A DNA stretch of 10,685 nucleotides, taken from positions 1-10,685 of the forward strand of contig QHOD01000047.1 of NCBI GenBank assembly GCA_003218615.1. Reading direction: 5' to 3'. Both the position numbers and the translations under genes were made by a program. The DNA is from Verrucomicrobiota bacterium (GTDB lineage Bacteria > Verrucomicrobiota > Verrucomicrobiia > Chthoniobacterales > UBA10450). Below, one piece after another: positions 1 through 6,200 of this stretch. Below the pieces are notes generated by a model. It did no database searches, had not been told where the DNA came from, and saw only the letters and a list, made by a program, of their open reading frames with translations. Position 1 is the stretch's first letter, and every line of letters begins with the position of its first letter.

Positions 1-681
1 AAAATGGGAGACGTGACTTCTGCCGGAACCAGCACCGTCCTGCTGGTAAGCCACAATATGGCTGTCATTCGGACTCTTTGTCGTAAAGGCGTCTGTCTGG
101 ATCGGGGGCAGATTATCCAGGTTGGGAACGCGGACGAAGTAACCCAGGCGTATTTGAACAGCCTTTCCACCGTCAGCGAAACGGAGCTTGCCTTACGCAA
201 AGATCGACAAGGCTCGGGAGAGATTCGCTTTACTGCGATACGCTACTTGGTAAACGACGCCGTCGAAACCGAGACTGTGGCAACCGGGGACAAAGTATCC
301 ATCGTGTTCGAGTTCGAGTGGCGCGAGAAAGTTGCGCGGCCATCGTTTGTTTGTTCGTTCCATGATTTAAATGGGGTTTGCGTCCTGACGTGCGACAGCC
401 GGAGCAGTAGTCCCTTGAACGGCGCAATTGCGGCGAGTGGCGCGGTAGTTTGCGAATTCGAACGTTTCCCACTGATGCCAGGCAGCTACCGGTTAAGCGT
501 CGCCGCCAAGGATAGTTTCAAAAACGTGATCGACGTAGTGGAGGGGGCTGCCGTGCTCGAAGTCACGGACGGAGATTTCTACCGTACGGGGCATCCGCCC
601 CGGTTCTGGGCGGCTCGCGTCCTGGCGCCGCATAAATGGCACATTTTGCATCCAATTGCGGCAGAGCAGAGGGTGAACTGA
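1..681 (+). CDS. wzt: Wzt-type polysaccharide ABC transporter ATP-binding protein, C-terminal part (5' cut by window edge)
   Basis: This is the ATPase subunit of a Wzm/Wzt ABC exporter, which moves lipid-linked polysaccharide across the inner membrane. The frame is open to base 1 (AAA, then the ATG at 4 is an internal Met), so the gene starts outside the window and the Walker A, signature and Walker B motifs are not visible. What remains begins just before the H-loop (TVLLVSHNM, the switch His is residue 17 counted from the ATG at 4). It continues through the usual tail of the nucleotide-binding domain (CLDRGQIIQVG) and then about 170 residues of a beta-rich Wzt-like C-terminal domain. In known Wzt proteins that domain binds the glycan terminus and gives export specificity. 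The ending (GHPPRFWAARVLAPHKW) is typical of the family. The stop at 679-681 is followed two bases later by the next reading frame, which suggests co-transcription. A Wzm permease should lie upstream. The family call is firm; the glycan specificity is not readable. Confidence 0.9.
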   Translation, partial: KMGDVTSAGTSTVLLVSHNMAVIRTLCRKGVCLDRGQIIQVGNADEVTQAYLNSLSTVSETELALRKDRQGSGEIRFTAIRYLVNDAVETETVATGDKVSIVFEFEWREKVARPSFVCSFHDLNGVCVLTCDSRSSSPLNGAIAASGAVVCEFERFPLMPGSYRLSVAAKDSFKNVIDVVEGAAVLEVTDGDFYRTGHPPRFWAARVLAPHKWHILHPIAAEQRVN

Positions 682-683
682 CT

Positions 684-770
684 GTGCACCTTCGGTCAAT
701 CGACATTACTGCTGCGCCACAGCCTGATCGGGTACGGCTTGTCGGCGAGCTCGCTTGTGCCGACCCGTAG
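684..770 (+). pseudogene. Detached N-terminal fragment of the PP-loop gene
   Basis: A GTG at 684, two bases after the wzt stop and about 10 bases after a purine-rich stretch (GAGGG, 669-673), opens a short frame ending at TAG 768-770. Its 28 residues include DRVRLVGELAC, which resembles the N-terminus I remember for the protein family encoded by the next frame (a beta-strand pattern of the type RVRL.a.v). The following frame (755-1798) picks up at a point that, in my recollection of full-length relatives, lies some tens of residues further in. The simplest reading is that these bases are the original gene start, cut off by an internal deletion or frameshift around 755-770. That the two frames abut is seen in the sequence; the homology of the fragment is inferred from memory. 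Confidence 0.5.
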
Positions 771-1798
771 ACGCAACACTACTTGAGAATGCCTTAGAAC
801 TGATGCACGTGTGGCATCGTTGGTATCCGCGAAGAAGTCCGGTCAGGATCGAAGCTGAATTGATTGCCGAACGGCCGACCGCGTGTTCCGCGCCGAGGAA
901 GACGTCCGCACTGTTTTCCGGAGGCGTTGACTCCTTCTTCACGGTGTTGCGTCACGATGTTGGAAGCGTCGTATCGAGCAGTCCGGTCAGCGATCTTCTC
1001 TATGTCTGGGGCTTCGACATTCCGCTGAGCAATGCCGCATCTTTTCGTGGCCTGCACACGCGATTGCGGAGCGCCAGTGAGCGGCTGGGAAAGCATTTGG
1101 TGGTCATTGCCACCAACCTGCGGGAATGCTTGGAGGATTCAGGATCCCCGCCGGACAAGAGGCGAATACGATTTCGAAAGCGAGACTGGGGTTGCTTCTA
1201 CCAAGGCTGTGCGCTGGCGGCCGTCGGTCTTTTGTTTGAAAGCGTGTATAGCCGCGTGCTAATCGCCTCTGACCTCACCTATGACGAATTCTTGAGTTGG
1301 GGCTGTCACCCACTGACGGTCCCGCTTCTCTCCACCAGCGAAACCCGGATCAGCCCCGATGGCGCAGGGTTCAGCAGAACGGAAAAGACCGCTTTTATAG
1401 CTGGTTCACCAGCCGTCCAGCATTCCCTTCATGTTTGCTGGGCTAATCGAGATGAATATAACTGCGGCCGCTGTCCGAAGTGCTACCAAACAATGCTGAC
1501 GCTTGAGGCTGCTGGAAAATTGTCAGCTTTCGACGTGTTTGATTCCAAAAGATTGAATCTTGGCGAACTCAAACGTTTGTTTGTTAATGAGAGCTATGAT
1601 TACATGTACTTCGAGCAAATCGTCGAGTTCGCCTCACAAAGTGGCAGAGAGGATATCGCGAAAGCGATTCGAGACTGTCTGGTCACGTCCCGCGGCAAAG
1701 CACGGTTCCGCCCACTTGTGAATTGGCTAAGCGCACAGAGAGTGTTATGGAGGGTTGGCAAAGCAATCCGACAAACGTGGTACGCAGAGCGTTTTTAG
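755..1798 (+). CDS. PP-loop ATPase-like protein with Cys cluster (QueC/asparagine-synthetase superfamily), N-terminus probably damaged
   Basis: The product (347 residues from TTG 755) carries a clear PP-loop, SGGVDSFF at residues 55-62. This is the ATP-pyrophosphate loop of enzymes that adenylate a substrate before amidation or thiolation. A C-terminal Cys cluster, NCGRCPKC (Cys237, 240, 243, with Cys228 just upstream), looks like a metal site. Relatives occur in polysaccharide and secondary-metabolite loci without an assigned reaction, so I give no substrate. It is not a standard QueC (too long, a different context) and it lacks the N-terminal Cys signature of WbpG-type sugar amidotransferases. 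The only in-frame start at the 5' end is the weak TTG 755; an upstream frame (684-770) seems to hold the missing N-terminus. The PP-loop and Cys cluster are intact, so the protein may still be made as a shortened form, or the gene may be decaying. Confidence 0.75.
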   Translation: MCRPVDATLLENALELMHVWHRWYPRRSPVRIEAELIAERPTACSAPRKTSALFSGGVDSFFTVLRHDVGSVVSSSPVSDLLYVWGFDIPLSNAASFRGLHTRLRSASERLGKHLVVIATNLRECLEDSGSPPDKRRIRFRKRDWGCFYQGCALAAVGLLFESVYSRVLIASDLTYDEFLSWGCHPLTVPLLSTSETRISPDGAGFSRTEKTAFIAGSPAVQHSLHVCWANRDEYNCGRCPKCYQTMLTLEAAGKLSAFDVFDSKRLNLGELKRLFVNESYDYMYFEQIVEFASQSGREDIAKAIRDCLVTSRGKARFRPLVNWLSAQRVLWRVGKAIRQTWYAERF

Positions 1799-1911
1799 TC
1801 CGTAGAGAATGAAATCGGAGGCAACGTATCTATCGCTCGAACTCGAATGCCGCGCGGAAGATTGGTTGACTATGAAATCAGCGCTCGAGGCTTAAGCCAA
1901 GCCGAGTAATT

Positions 1912-2724
1912 ATGGTTTTGACCAAGGATTTTGTATTTATCCACATGCCCAAGACGGGCGGCACTTTCGTGAAAGAAATGCTCCGAAAGGTCTATCTTGG
2001 TTACCGATACCGATACAGATCCAACGAGGCAAGTTTTACGCTGAAGGATAAATGCTTCCATTTGCGAACTCGTCTTCTCCGCAAACTATCACTTGCGCCC
2101 TGGGTTGACACGATTGGTGAGAAACACGGGCGCTGCGATGACATTCCCCCTAAATACCAATCTTTGCCAATTTTGGGTGGTATCAGAAATCCGTTCGACT
2201 GGTATGTCTCGTCCTACGAATTTCAGTCGTGGCGGAAATATCCCGAACTCTATCCGGGTATACTCGAAAATCCACACTTCCCCAATCTTTCGTTCAGGGA
2301 ATTTGTTCAACAATTGGAAACCAGTGAAAGGATCAATTTGTTCAATCGCGGCGTGACTGCTGTCGATCCCACAATTGGCCGCTTTACGACTTTCTTCATC
2401 AACTTTTACTTTCGGAGACCAAACGAGATTCTTCAATCGGTGGCTAATTTAGAATCGAAGGATTGTATTGCTGGCGAAATGTACCCGGTGACTTTCCTGC
2501 ACACGGAAACGTTAAATCGCGATTTATCGGAATACCTTTCCCAGTTCATGTCGAGGAAGCGCGTCCTGCGTTTTGTAGAGATTGAAAAACCCATTTTGCC
2601 CATAGGGGCGGCCATACGCAAAAGGCATTGGAGGGATTACTACGACGCGGATCTAATGGCCGAAATCCGGGAAAGAGATCGTTTAATCTTCTCGCTCTTC
2701 CCAGAATACGCCGCGGAACGGTGA
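1912..2724 (+). CDS. Sulfotransferase family protein (first of two)
   Basis: This is a predicted PAPS-dependent sulfotransferase of 270 residues, probably sulfating a sugar of the locus's glycan in the cytoplasm. Close to the N-terminus is a textbook 5'-phosphosulfate-binding loop (FIHMPKTGGTFV, residues 9-20), as in the Sulfotransfer_2-like families. A 3'-phosphate-binding motif follows at residues 90-102 (GIRNPFDWYVSSY). Between them His72 (EKHGRC) sits where a catalytic or substrate-site His could be. The ATG at 1912 puts the loop at the usual distance from the N-terminus, although no Shine-Dalgarno sequence is visible. The gene is clearly more AT-rich than its neighbours: 23 of 60 bases are G or C at 2401-2460, against 40 of 60 at 4561-4620. 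It is separated by 113 bp upstream and a repeat-filled gap downstream, so it may have been acquired separately. The acceptor is unknown. Confidence 0.82.
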   Translation: MVLTKDFVFIHMPKTGGTFVKEMLRKVYLGYRYRYRSNEASFTLKDKCFHLRTRLLRKLSLAPWVDTIGEKHGRCDDIPPKYQSLPILGGIRNPFDWYVSSYEFQSWRKYPELYPGILENPHFPNLSFREFVQQLETSERINLFNRGVTAVDPTIGRFTTFFINFYFRRPNEILQSVANLESKDCIAGEMYPVTFLHTETLNRDLSEYLSQFMSRKRVLRFVEIEKPILPIGAAIRKRHWRDYYDADLMAEIRERDRLIFSLFPEYAAER

Positions 2725-2737
2725 GCCTTCATAAAAT

Positions 2738-2766
2738 TGTAGGAGAAGCTGACAGCCTCCCCTACA
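2738..2766. repeat. 29-base imperfect palindrome after the sulfotransferase stop
   Basis: Two 14-base arms flank one central base: TGTAGGAGAAGCTG and CAGCCTCCCCTACA. Twelve of 14 positions pair; both mismatches are A opposite C, as expected from transitions in an originally perfect palindrome. It begins 13 bases after the stop at 2724. There is no T-run behind it, so it is not a standard intrinsic terminator, although the RNA hairpin could still protect a 3' end. Confidence 0.6.
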
Positions 2767-2807
2767 GCATGCGGCGAGATATCGCTGCTTTCAATGTGGC
2801 GCTCGCC

Positions 2808-2849
2808 GGTGGGAGTCCTCTTCGGCGCGCCCGGCGGTCGCGCCCTACC
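2808..2849. repeat. GC-rich imperfect palindromic element
   Basis: An inner perfect 6-bp stem (GGCGCG at 2824-2829 with CGCGCC at 2839-2844) encloses a 9-base loop. The flanks GGTGG (2808-2812) and CTACC (2845-2849) pair at four of five positions around an asymmetric bulge. Elements of this style (ending in CGCCCTACC) recur, as I remember, in intergenic DNA of Verrucomicrobiota-type genomes; I could not search for further copies, and there is none in this window. Confidence 0.5.
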
Positions 2850-2889
2850 AAGTCGCCTCGATTTGTTTATGAAATGGGGTCTAGAGAAT

Positions 2890-2912
2890 CGCAACTTACT
2901 AACTAAGTTGCG
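2890..2912. repeat. Perfect 9-bp stem palindrome
   Basis: The arms CGCAACTTA (2890-2898) and TAAGTTGCG (2904-2912) are exact reverse complements around the 5-base loop CTAAC. Such a perfect inverted repeat may be a hairpin in RNA, a binding site for a dimeric regulator, or a dispersed repeat unit. No T-tract follows. Confidence 0.6.
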
Positions 2913-2984
2913 TCACCAAAGCACGGACGCGTCCAAGCAGTCCGAAAGTCAAATGCACAGGCGCGTGATGAACGACAAATTCGC

Positions 2985-3005
2985 AATCCGAAATCGAAAA
3001 TCCGA
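2985..3005. repeat. Degenerate AATCCGA heptamer array (three units)
   Basis: Three contiguous 7-base units are visible: AATCCGA (2985-2991), AATCGAA (2992-2998) and AATCCGA (2999-3005), followed by AATTA. Short arrays of this heptamer are, from memory, common between genes in Verrucomicrobiota and some other environmental phyla. Three units make 21 bases and so keep the reading frame, which explains why an open frame runs through it. Confidence 0.6.
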
Positions 3006-3030
3006 AATTAAAGCGCCGTGCGCGATCGGC

Positions 3031-3912
3031 GTGTGGGAGGCGTGGAGATTAGGCGTTCGATTAGCGGTCAAAGACTGGGCCAGCCGGCGAACGATTTTGC
3101 GACGATGTCTGAGTATCATCCGACACCCCAGTTATCTCATCACATGGCTCACTCCCATCAGCTATACGCGCCAGCGCGAGTTCGCCTTTGTTTTTGAGAA
3201 TATCGCTCGCCACAAGCCTTGCCCAGGGGCAATCCTTGACATCAGCAGTCCGAAGCTGCTTCCAGTAACCGTCGCGTACACGCATCCCGAAACACGTCTG
3301 GATTCGATCGATATCGTGGAAGGCGAGGTGTTATGGACGACCAAGGCCAAAACTCACCTGAACTTGTCCAACCTCACTCCCACGGTTGCGGATGCGCGAA
3401 GACTTCCCTTCGATAATGAACAATTCGATCTGGTCACGTCGGTCTCTGTCTTTGAACATATCGCGCCGGAAAAAGATGGGGAAGTTCCCGCAGCACAGGA
3501 GCTGGGCCGCGTGCTGACGCCGGGCGGAGTGGCCTTGTTAACAGTGCCTTTCGCGCGCGTTTATTTCGCCGAACATCGGACCGGCAGGGTCTATGAGCGC
3601 GTCAGCACAGAGGGAGAGCCGATTTTTTATCAGCGGTTTTATGACCTGGATTTGCTGAAGCAAAATCTGGCGGCAGCATCAGGCCTTCAGTTGGTAAGCC
3701 TTAACTTTATCGAGGAGCGATTCTTCTCGCCCGACCCGCATAGGCACCTGGCCAATTACATCGGCAAAACCCGAGGCCAGAGATTGACATTCGGTCTTTT
3801 CTATCCCCTTTTGGCCCGCATTTTCTTGTCCGGTCCAAAGCCTTTAGAATATTGCAAGAAGCCTTACCTCGCCTGTTTGGTGCTTCGCAAAACGCCTGGT
3901 GTGTCTTCATGA
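3031..3912 (+). CDS. Class I SAM-dependent methyltransferase with atypical motif I
   Basis: This is a predicted methyltransferase (293 residues from GTG 3031) that probably methylates a sugar or glycan intermediate. The fold is read from ILDISSPK (68-75, motif I region), DARRLPF (121-127), FDLVTSVSVFEHI (132-144) and LTPGGVALLTVPF (162-174), the usual order of a Methyltransf_11-like domain. Motif I lacks the Gly-rich GxGxG; a DISSPK variant is, from memory, seen in a subgroup found in glycan loci, so the enzyme is not necessarily dead. The start is uncertain: the frame is open back to 2794, with ATGs at 2869, 2953 and 2968, but that part is built from repeats, including the heptamer array at 2985-3005. 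I therefore prefer the GTG just downstream of the repeats, although no Shine-Dalgarno supports it. Its stop overlaps the next start (ATGA, 3909-3912), so the two genes are probably translationally coupled. Confidence 0.75.
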   Translation: MWEAWRLGVRLAVKDWASRRTILRRCLSIIRHPSYLITWLTPISYTRQREFAFVFENIARHKPCPGAILDISSPKLLPVTVAYTHPETRLDSIDIVEGEVLWTTKAKTHLNLSNLTPTVADARRLPFDNEQFDLVTSVSVFEHIAPEKDGEVPAAQELGRVLTPGGVALLTVPFARVYFAEHRTGRVYERVSTEGEPIFYQRFYDLDLLKQNLAAASGLQLVSLNFIEERFFSPDPHRHLANYIGKTRGQRLTFGLFYPLLARIFLSGPKPLEYCKKPYLACLVLRKTPGVSS

Positions 3913-4829
3913 AAATCCTCATCATTAAATGCAGCGCGGCTGGAGACGTAGTCCGGACGACGCCGTTGTTGCGAACGTTGCCCGGCGAAATTTGGTGGGT
4001 GACGGAGTTTCCGAACGGCAGTTTGTTGCCTGAATCGGCTCCTAATTTGAGCAGAATATTGCTGATCGACGAAGCGCAAAACGCTATTCAAGGTCAGCAA
4101 TTTGACCTCGTTCTCTCCTTGGACGATGACCTTCGGGGCGCGACACTGGCATCGAACACACGCCGTCGCCGTCTGGTTGGAGCGTTTGTCGAGAAAGGGC
4201 GGGTGACTTACACGGAATCCAGCGAGCCATGGTTTGGAATGGGGCTGCTCTCCAAACAAGGCCGCGGTTGGGCTGACGAGGCCAAACGCCGGAACACCAA
4301 AACGTATCAGGAAATTCTTTTTGCGATGTTAGGCGAGAGCTTTCGCGGCGAGGAATACTGGATTCGCGACAGCGCAATTACTGCGATACCTGGTGTGGTG
4401 GGCATTGAGAAGCGGGCCGGCGAGAGATGGCCGACCAAGAAATGGCATGGATATGACGAGTTGGCAGAAAAGCTTCGTTATGACGGATACAAAATTCAAT
4501 TTCTGGCGCATTGTCCAACCCTTGCCGACTATATGGATGACATTGCGCGCTGCGAACATCTGGTTTGCGGCGATACTCTCGCGATGCACCTGGCGCTCGC
4601 ATTGGGCCGGACGGTCACGGCAATTTTCACCTGCACGCCGCCCCAGGAGATTTATGATTATGGGCGTCTTACAAAAGTCGTGAGTCCGATGGTGAATCAA
4701 GTCCTTTACCGGCGGACTTACGTGAAAAAAGCGGTGGAAAGCATTTCTGTTGAGAGAGTTCACGCCGCAGTTCTCGAGCGTCTTAATTCGAGCATTGCGG
4801 AAACGAAAATCCGCCAGCGAGCCCGTTAA
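3909..4829 (+). CDS. Glycosyltransferase family 9 (heptosyltransferase-like)
   Basis: This is a predicted GT-B glycosyltransferase of the ADP-heptose:LPS heptosyltransferase family, 306 residues, acting on the cytoplasmic face of the inner membrane. The N-terminus MKILIIKCSAAGDVVRTTPL is diagnostic: Asp13 in the GDxxxTTPLL motif corresponds to the catalytic Asp of E. coli WaaC. The nucleotide-sugar half shows ERWPTKKWHGYDELAEKL (172-189) and LVCGDTLAMHLALALG (218-233), the latter matching the family's xDTGxxHLAaALG motif with Gly replaced by Leu. The frame is open 19 codons further upstream (to 3852), but the conserved start at ATG 3909 overlaps the methyltransferase stop. The protein is slightly shorter than typical heptosyltransferases, mainly in the middle. 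In this polysaccharide context the donor need not be heptose. Confidence 0.85.
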   Translation: MKILIIKCSAAGDVVRTTPLLRTLPGEIWWVTEFPNGSLLPESAPNLSRILLIDEAQNAIQGQQFDLVLSLDDDLRGATLASNTRRRRLVGAFVEKGRVTYTESSEPWFGMGLLSKQGRGWADEAKRRNTKTYQEILFAMLGESFRGEEYWIRDSAITAIPGVVGIEKRAGERWPTKKWHGYDELAEKLRYDGYKIQFLAHCPTLADYMDDIARCEHLVCGDTLAMHLALALGRTVTAIFTCTPPQEIYDYGRLTKVVSPMVNQVLYRRTYVKKAVESISVERVHAAVLERLNSSIAETKIRQRAR

Positions 4830-4894
4830 ATTTTCCTGATTTGGCCTGTGTTTTCAGCACGCCTGTAACGATTGTGAAAGATAAAAGAAATTTG

Positions 4895-6190
4895 ATGGCG
4901 AGAGGCACGCGGTGGCTGTCCTTTCAACTGCGCCGGAGGGCAAACAAATTTTTACGTCGTCCGTTGCTCGCGGTTGCCTTTTGCTACGCGCGTTGGGTGG
5001 CGCGGCAGGCGCGAGCGGACAAAGGCGGCCGAAGCGCGCTCGTGTTAACAACGGCCGACCCTGGAAATCTCGGCGACGAGGCCGTGTTTTGGGCTACGGC
5101 GCGGGTGTTAAAGCAGGAGCAATTTCAACGTGTATCGATTGTCTCTTTTGCGCCGGATAAACTTTGGAATGTTCCCGGAGCTGACACGGTCATGCTCCCG
5201 ATCCATCATAATCCGACAGGGCTGGATTTTATTGAGTTCGTCCGGGTGGCGCGGGGTTTCTCCCACTTTTACATCTGGGGAGCGGACATTGTGGATGGCA
5301 GCCACGGCGTTTTTGTCGCGCGCGGGCGGCTGAGGCTGGCGAATCTGGGCGCTGCGGCTGGACTGCGGACGACGATATGCAGTTTTAGCGTGTGCGAATC
5401 TCCCGCGCCGGAAATCATGCGTGAATTTCAACGCCTCGATTCCCGCGTCGCCCTTTACTGTCGCGATGCGGTTTCATATGAGCGACTGGCAAAATGGATT
5501 GGAAACCGCGCGAAATTGTCCGCGGACATCGCGTTTCTGCTTGAAGCCGATTCAGAGGCGCCGCTGGTGCAAAAGGCGCGCGCATTTGTCCAACAGGCGC
5601 GTAAGGATGGAAAGCTAGTGGTCGGGATTAATCTGAACGACATGTTCTGCGTAGCTTTCGGCTCGTTCCCTCCCAGGGAACTGGTTGAGCATTACGTACA
5701 TGTTTGTTTGAAACTCCGCTCGTTTTATCCAAATCTCGCCATCGTTCTCCTGCCGCACGGCACTTATGCCGATCAACAGCGGTATGCGATCACAGACTTT
5801 TCGCTCGCCGAACTGTTCCTGAAAAGATGGCCGGGGACATCAAATGATATTTTCCTTCCGCCGGTGGGAATGCGCGCCGTCGAGGTACGGGCGATTTGCG
5901 GCCTTGTCGATTTCGTTTTTTCGGGGCGAATGCATCTCAGCATCGCCTGCCTCACCCAAGGCACGCCCGTCTTTGGTCTGACGTACCAGGGAAAATTTGA
6001 AGGACTATTCCGACATTTTGGATTGGACGAGATGTTCATTGCGCCGGACCAGCTTCCAAATGCGGATGCAGTCGCCGATTTTCTGCGCAAGGGAATCGAG
6101 CGCCTTCCGGCGCTTCGGGTTCGGATTCAGGATCAGCTGCCAAAGGTCAAGGCGTTGGCACGAGAGAATCTTAACTTGCAAGCTCCGTAA
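4895..6190 (+). CDS. Polysaccharide pyruvyl transferase family protein
   Basis: This product (431 residues) belongs to the CsaB/WcaK-type family, whose characterised members transfer pyruvate from phosphoenolpyruvate to sugars as ketals. The early Gly-rich motif GNLGDEAV (57-64) and the late signature SGRMHLSIACLTQGTPVFGL (343-362, with Arg345 and His347) are in the expected order and spacing. A basic, hydrophobic N-terminus (residues 9-40, including RRPLLAVAFCYARW) could touch the membrane but has no clear signal-peptide pattern. The frame is open to a TTG at 4841. I chose ATG 4895 because it is the first ATG; GTG 4874 is possible. It lies 65 bp after the GT9 gene and is followed 10 bp later by the GT4 gene. 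A pyruvyl ketal would add negative charge, in line with the sulfotransferases nearby. Some family members have other roles, so the reaction is probable, not certain. Confidence 0.8.
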   Translation: MARGTRWLSFQLRRRANKFLRRPLLAVAFCYARWVARQARADKGGRSALVLTTADPGNLGDEAVFWATARVLKQEQFQRVSIVSFAPDKLWNVPGADTVMLPIHHNPTGLDFIEFVRVARGFSHFYIWGADIVDGSHGVFVARGRLRLANLGAAAGLRTTICSFSVCESPAPEIMREFQRLDSRVALYCRDAVSYERLAKWIGNRAKLSADIAFLLEADSEAPLVQKARAFVQQARKDGKLVVGINLNDMFCVAFGSFPPRELVEHYVHVCLKLRSFYPNLAIVLLPHGTYADQQRYAITDFSLAELFLKRWPGTSNDIFLPPVGMRAVEVRAICGLVDFVFSGRMHLSIACLTQGTPVFGLTYQGKFEGLFRHFGLDEMFIAPDQLPNADAVADFLRKGIERLPALRVRIQDQLPKVKALARENLNLQAP

Positions 6191-6200
6191 AAGATCCAAA

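Larger units (their letters stand above)
2725..3030. repeat. Gene-free spacer filled with small palindromes and heptamer repeats
   Basis: This stretch of about 300 bases between the sulfotransferase and the methyltransferase has no convincing gene. It holds in order an imperfect 29-base palindrome (2738-2766), a GC-rich imperfect palindrome (2808-2849), a perfect 9-bp-stem palindrome (2890-2912) and a short heptamer array (2985-3005). A frame in phase with the downstream methyltransferase happens to stay open from 2794. The peptide it would encode is low-complexity and repeat-derived (for example AIRNRKSEI), so I treat it as non-coding. Confidence 0.65.

Noticed and set aside
755..1798. PP-loop gene as queC or as WbpG-type sugar amidotransferase
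   Set aside because: No other queuosine genes nearby, the length and core sequence do not fit QueC, and the N-terminal Cys motif of WbpG is absent.
1809..1895. Small frame of 28 codons (MKSEATYLSLELECRAEDW start) between the PP-loop gene and the first sulfotransferase
   Set aside because: It has an ATG and ordinary composition but no ribosome site, no recognisable domain and a length easily reached by chance; it could be a gene remnant, but nothing supports that.
2794..3030. Upstream extension of the methyltransferase to 2794 (or ATG 2869, 2953, 2968)
   Set aside because: The encoded residues come from palindromes and a heptamer array and do not resemble the N-terminus of a methyltransferase; the start after the repeats is preferred, though ATG 2968 remains possible.
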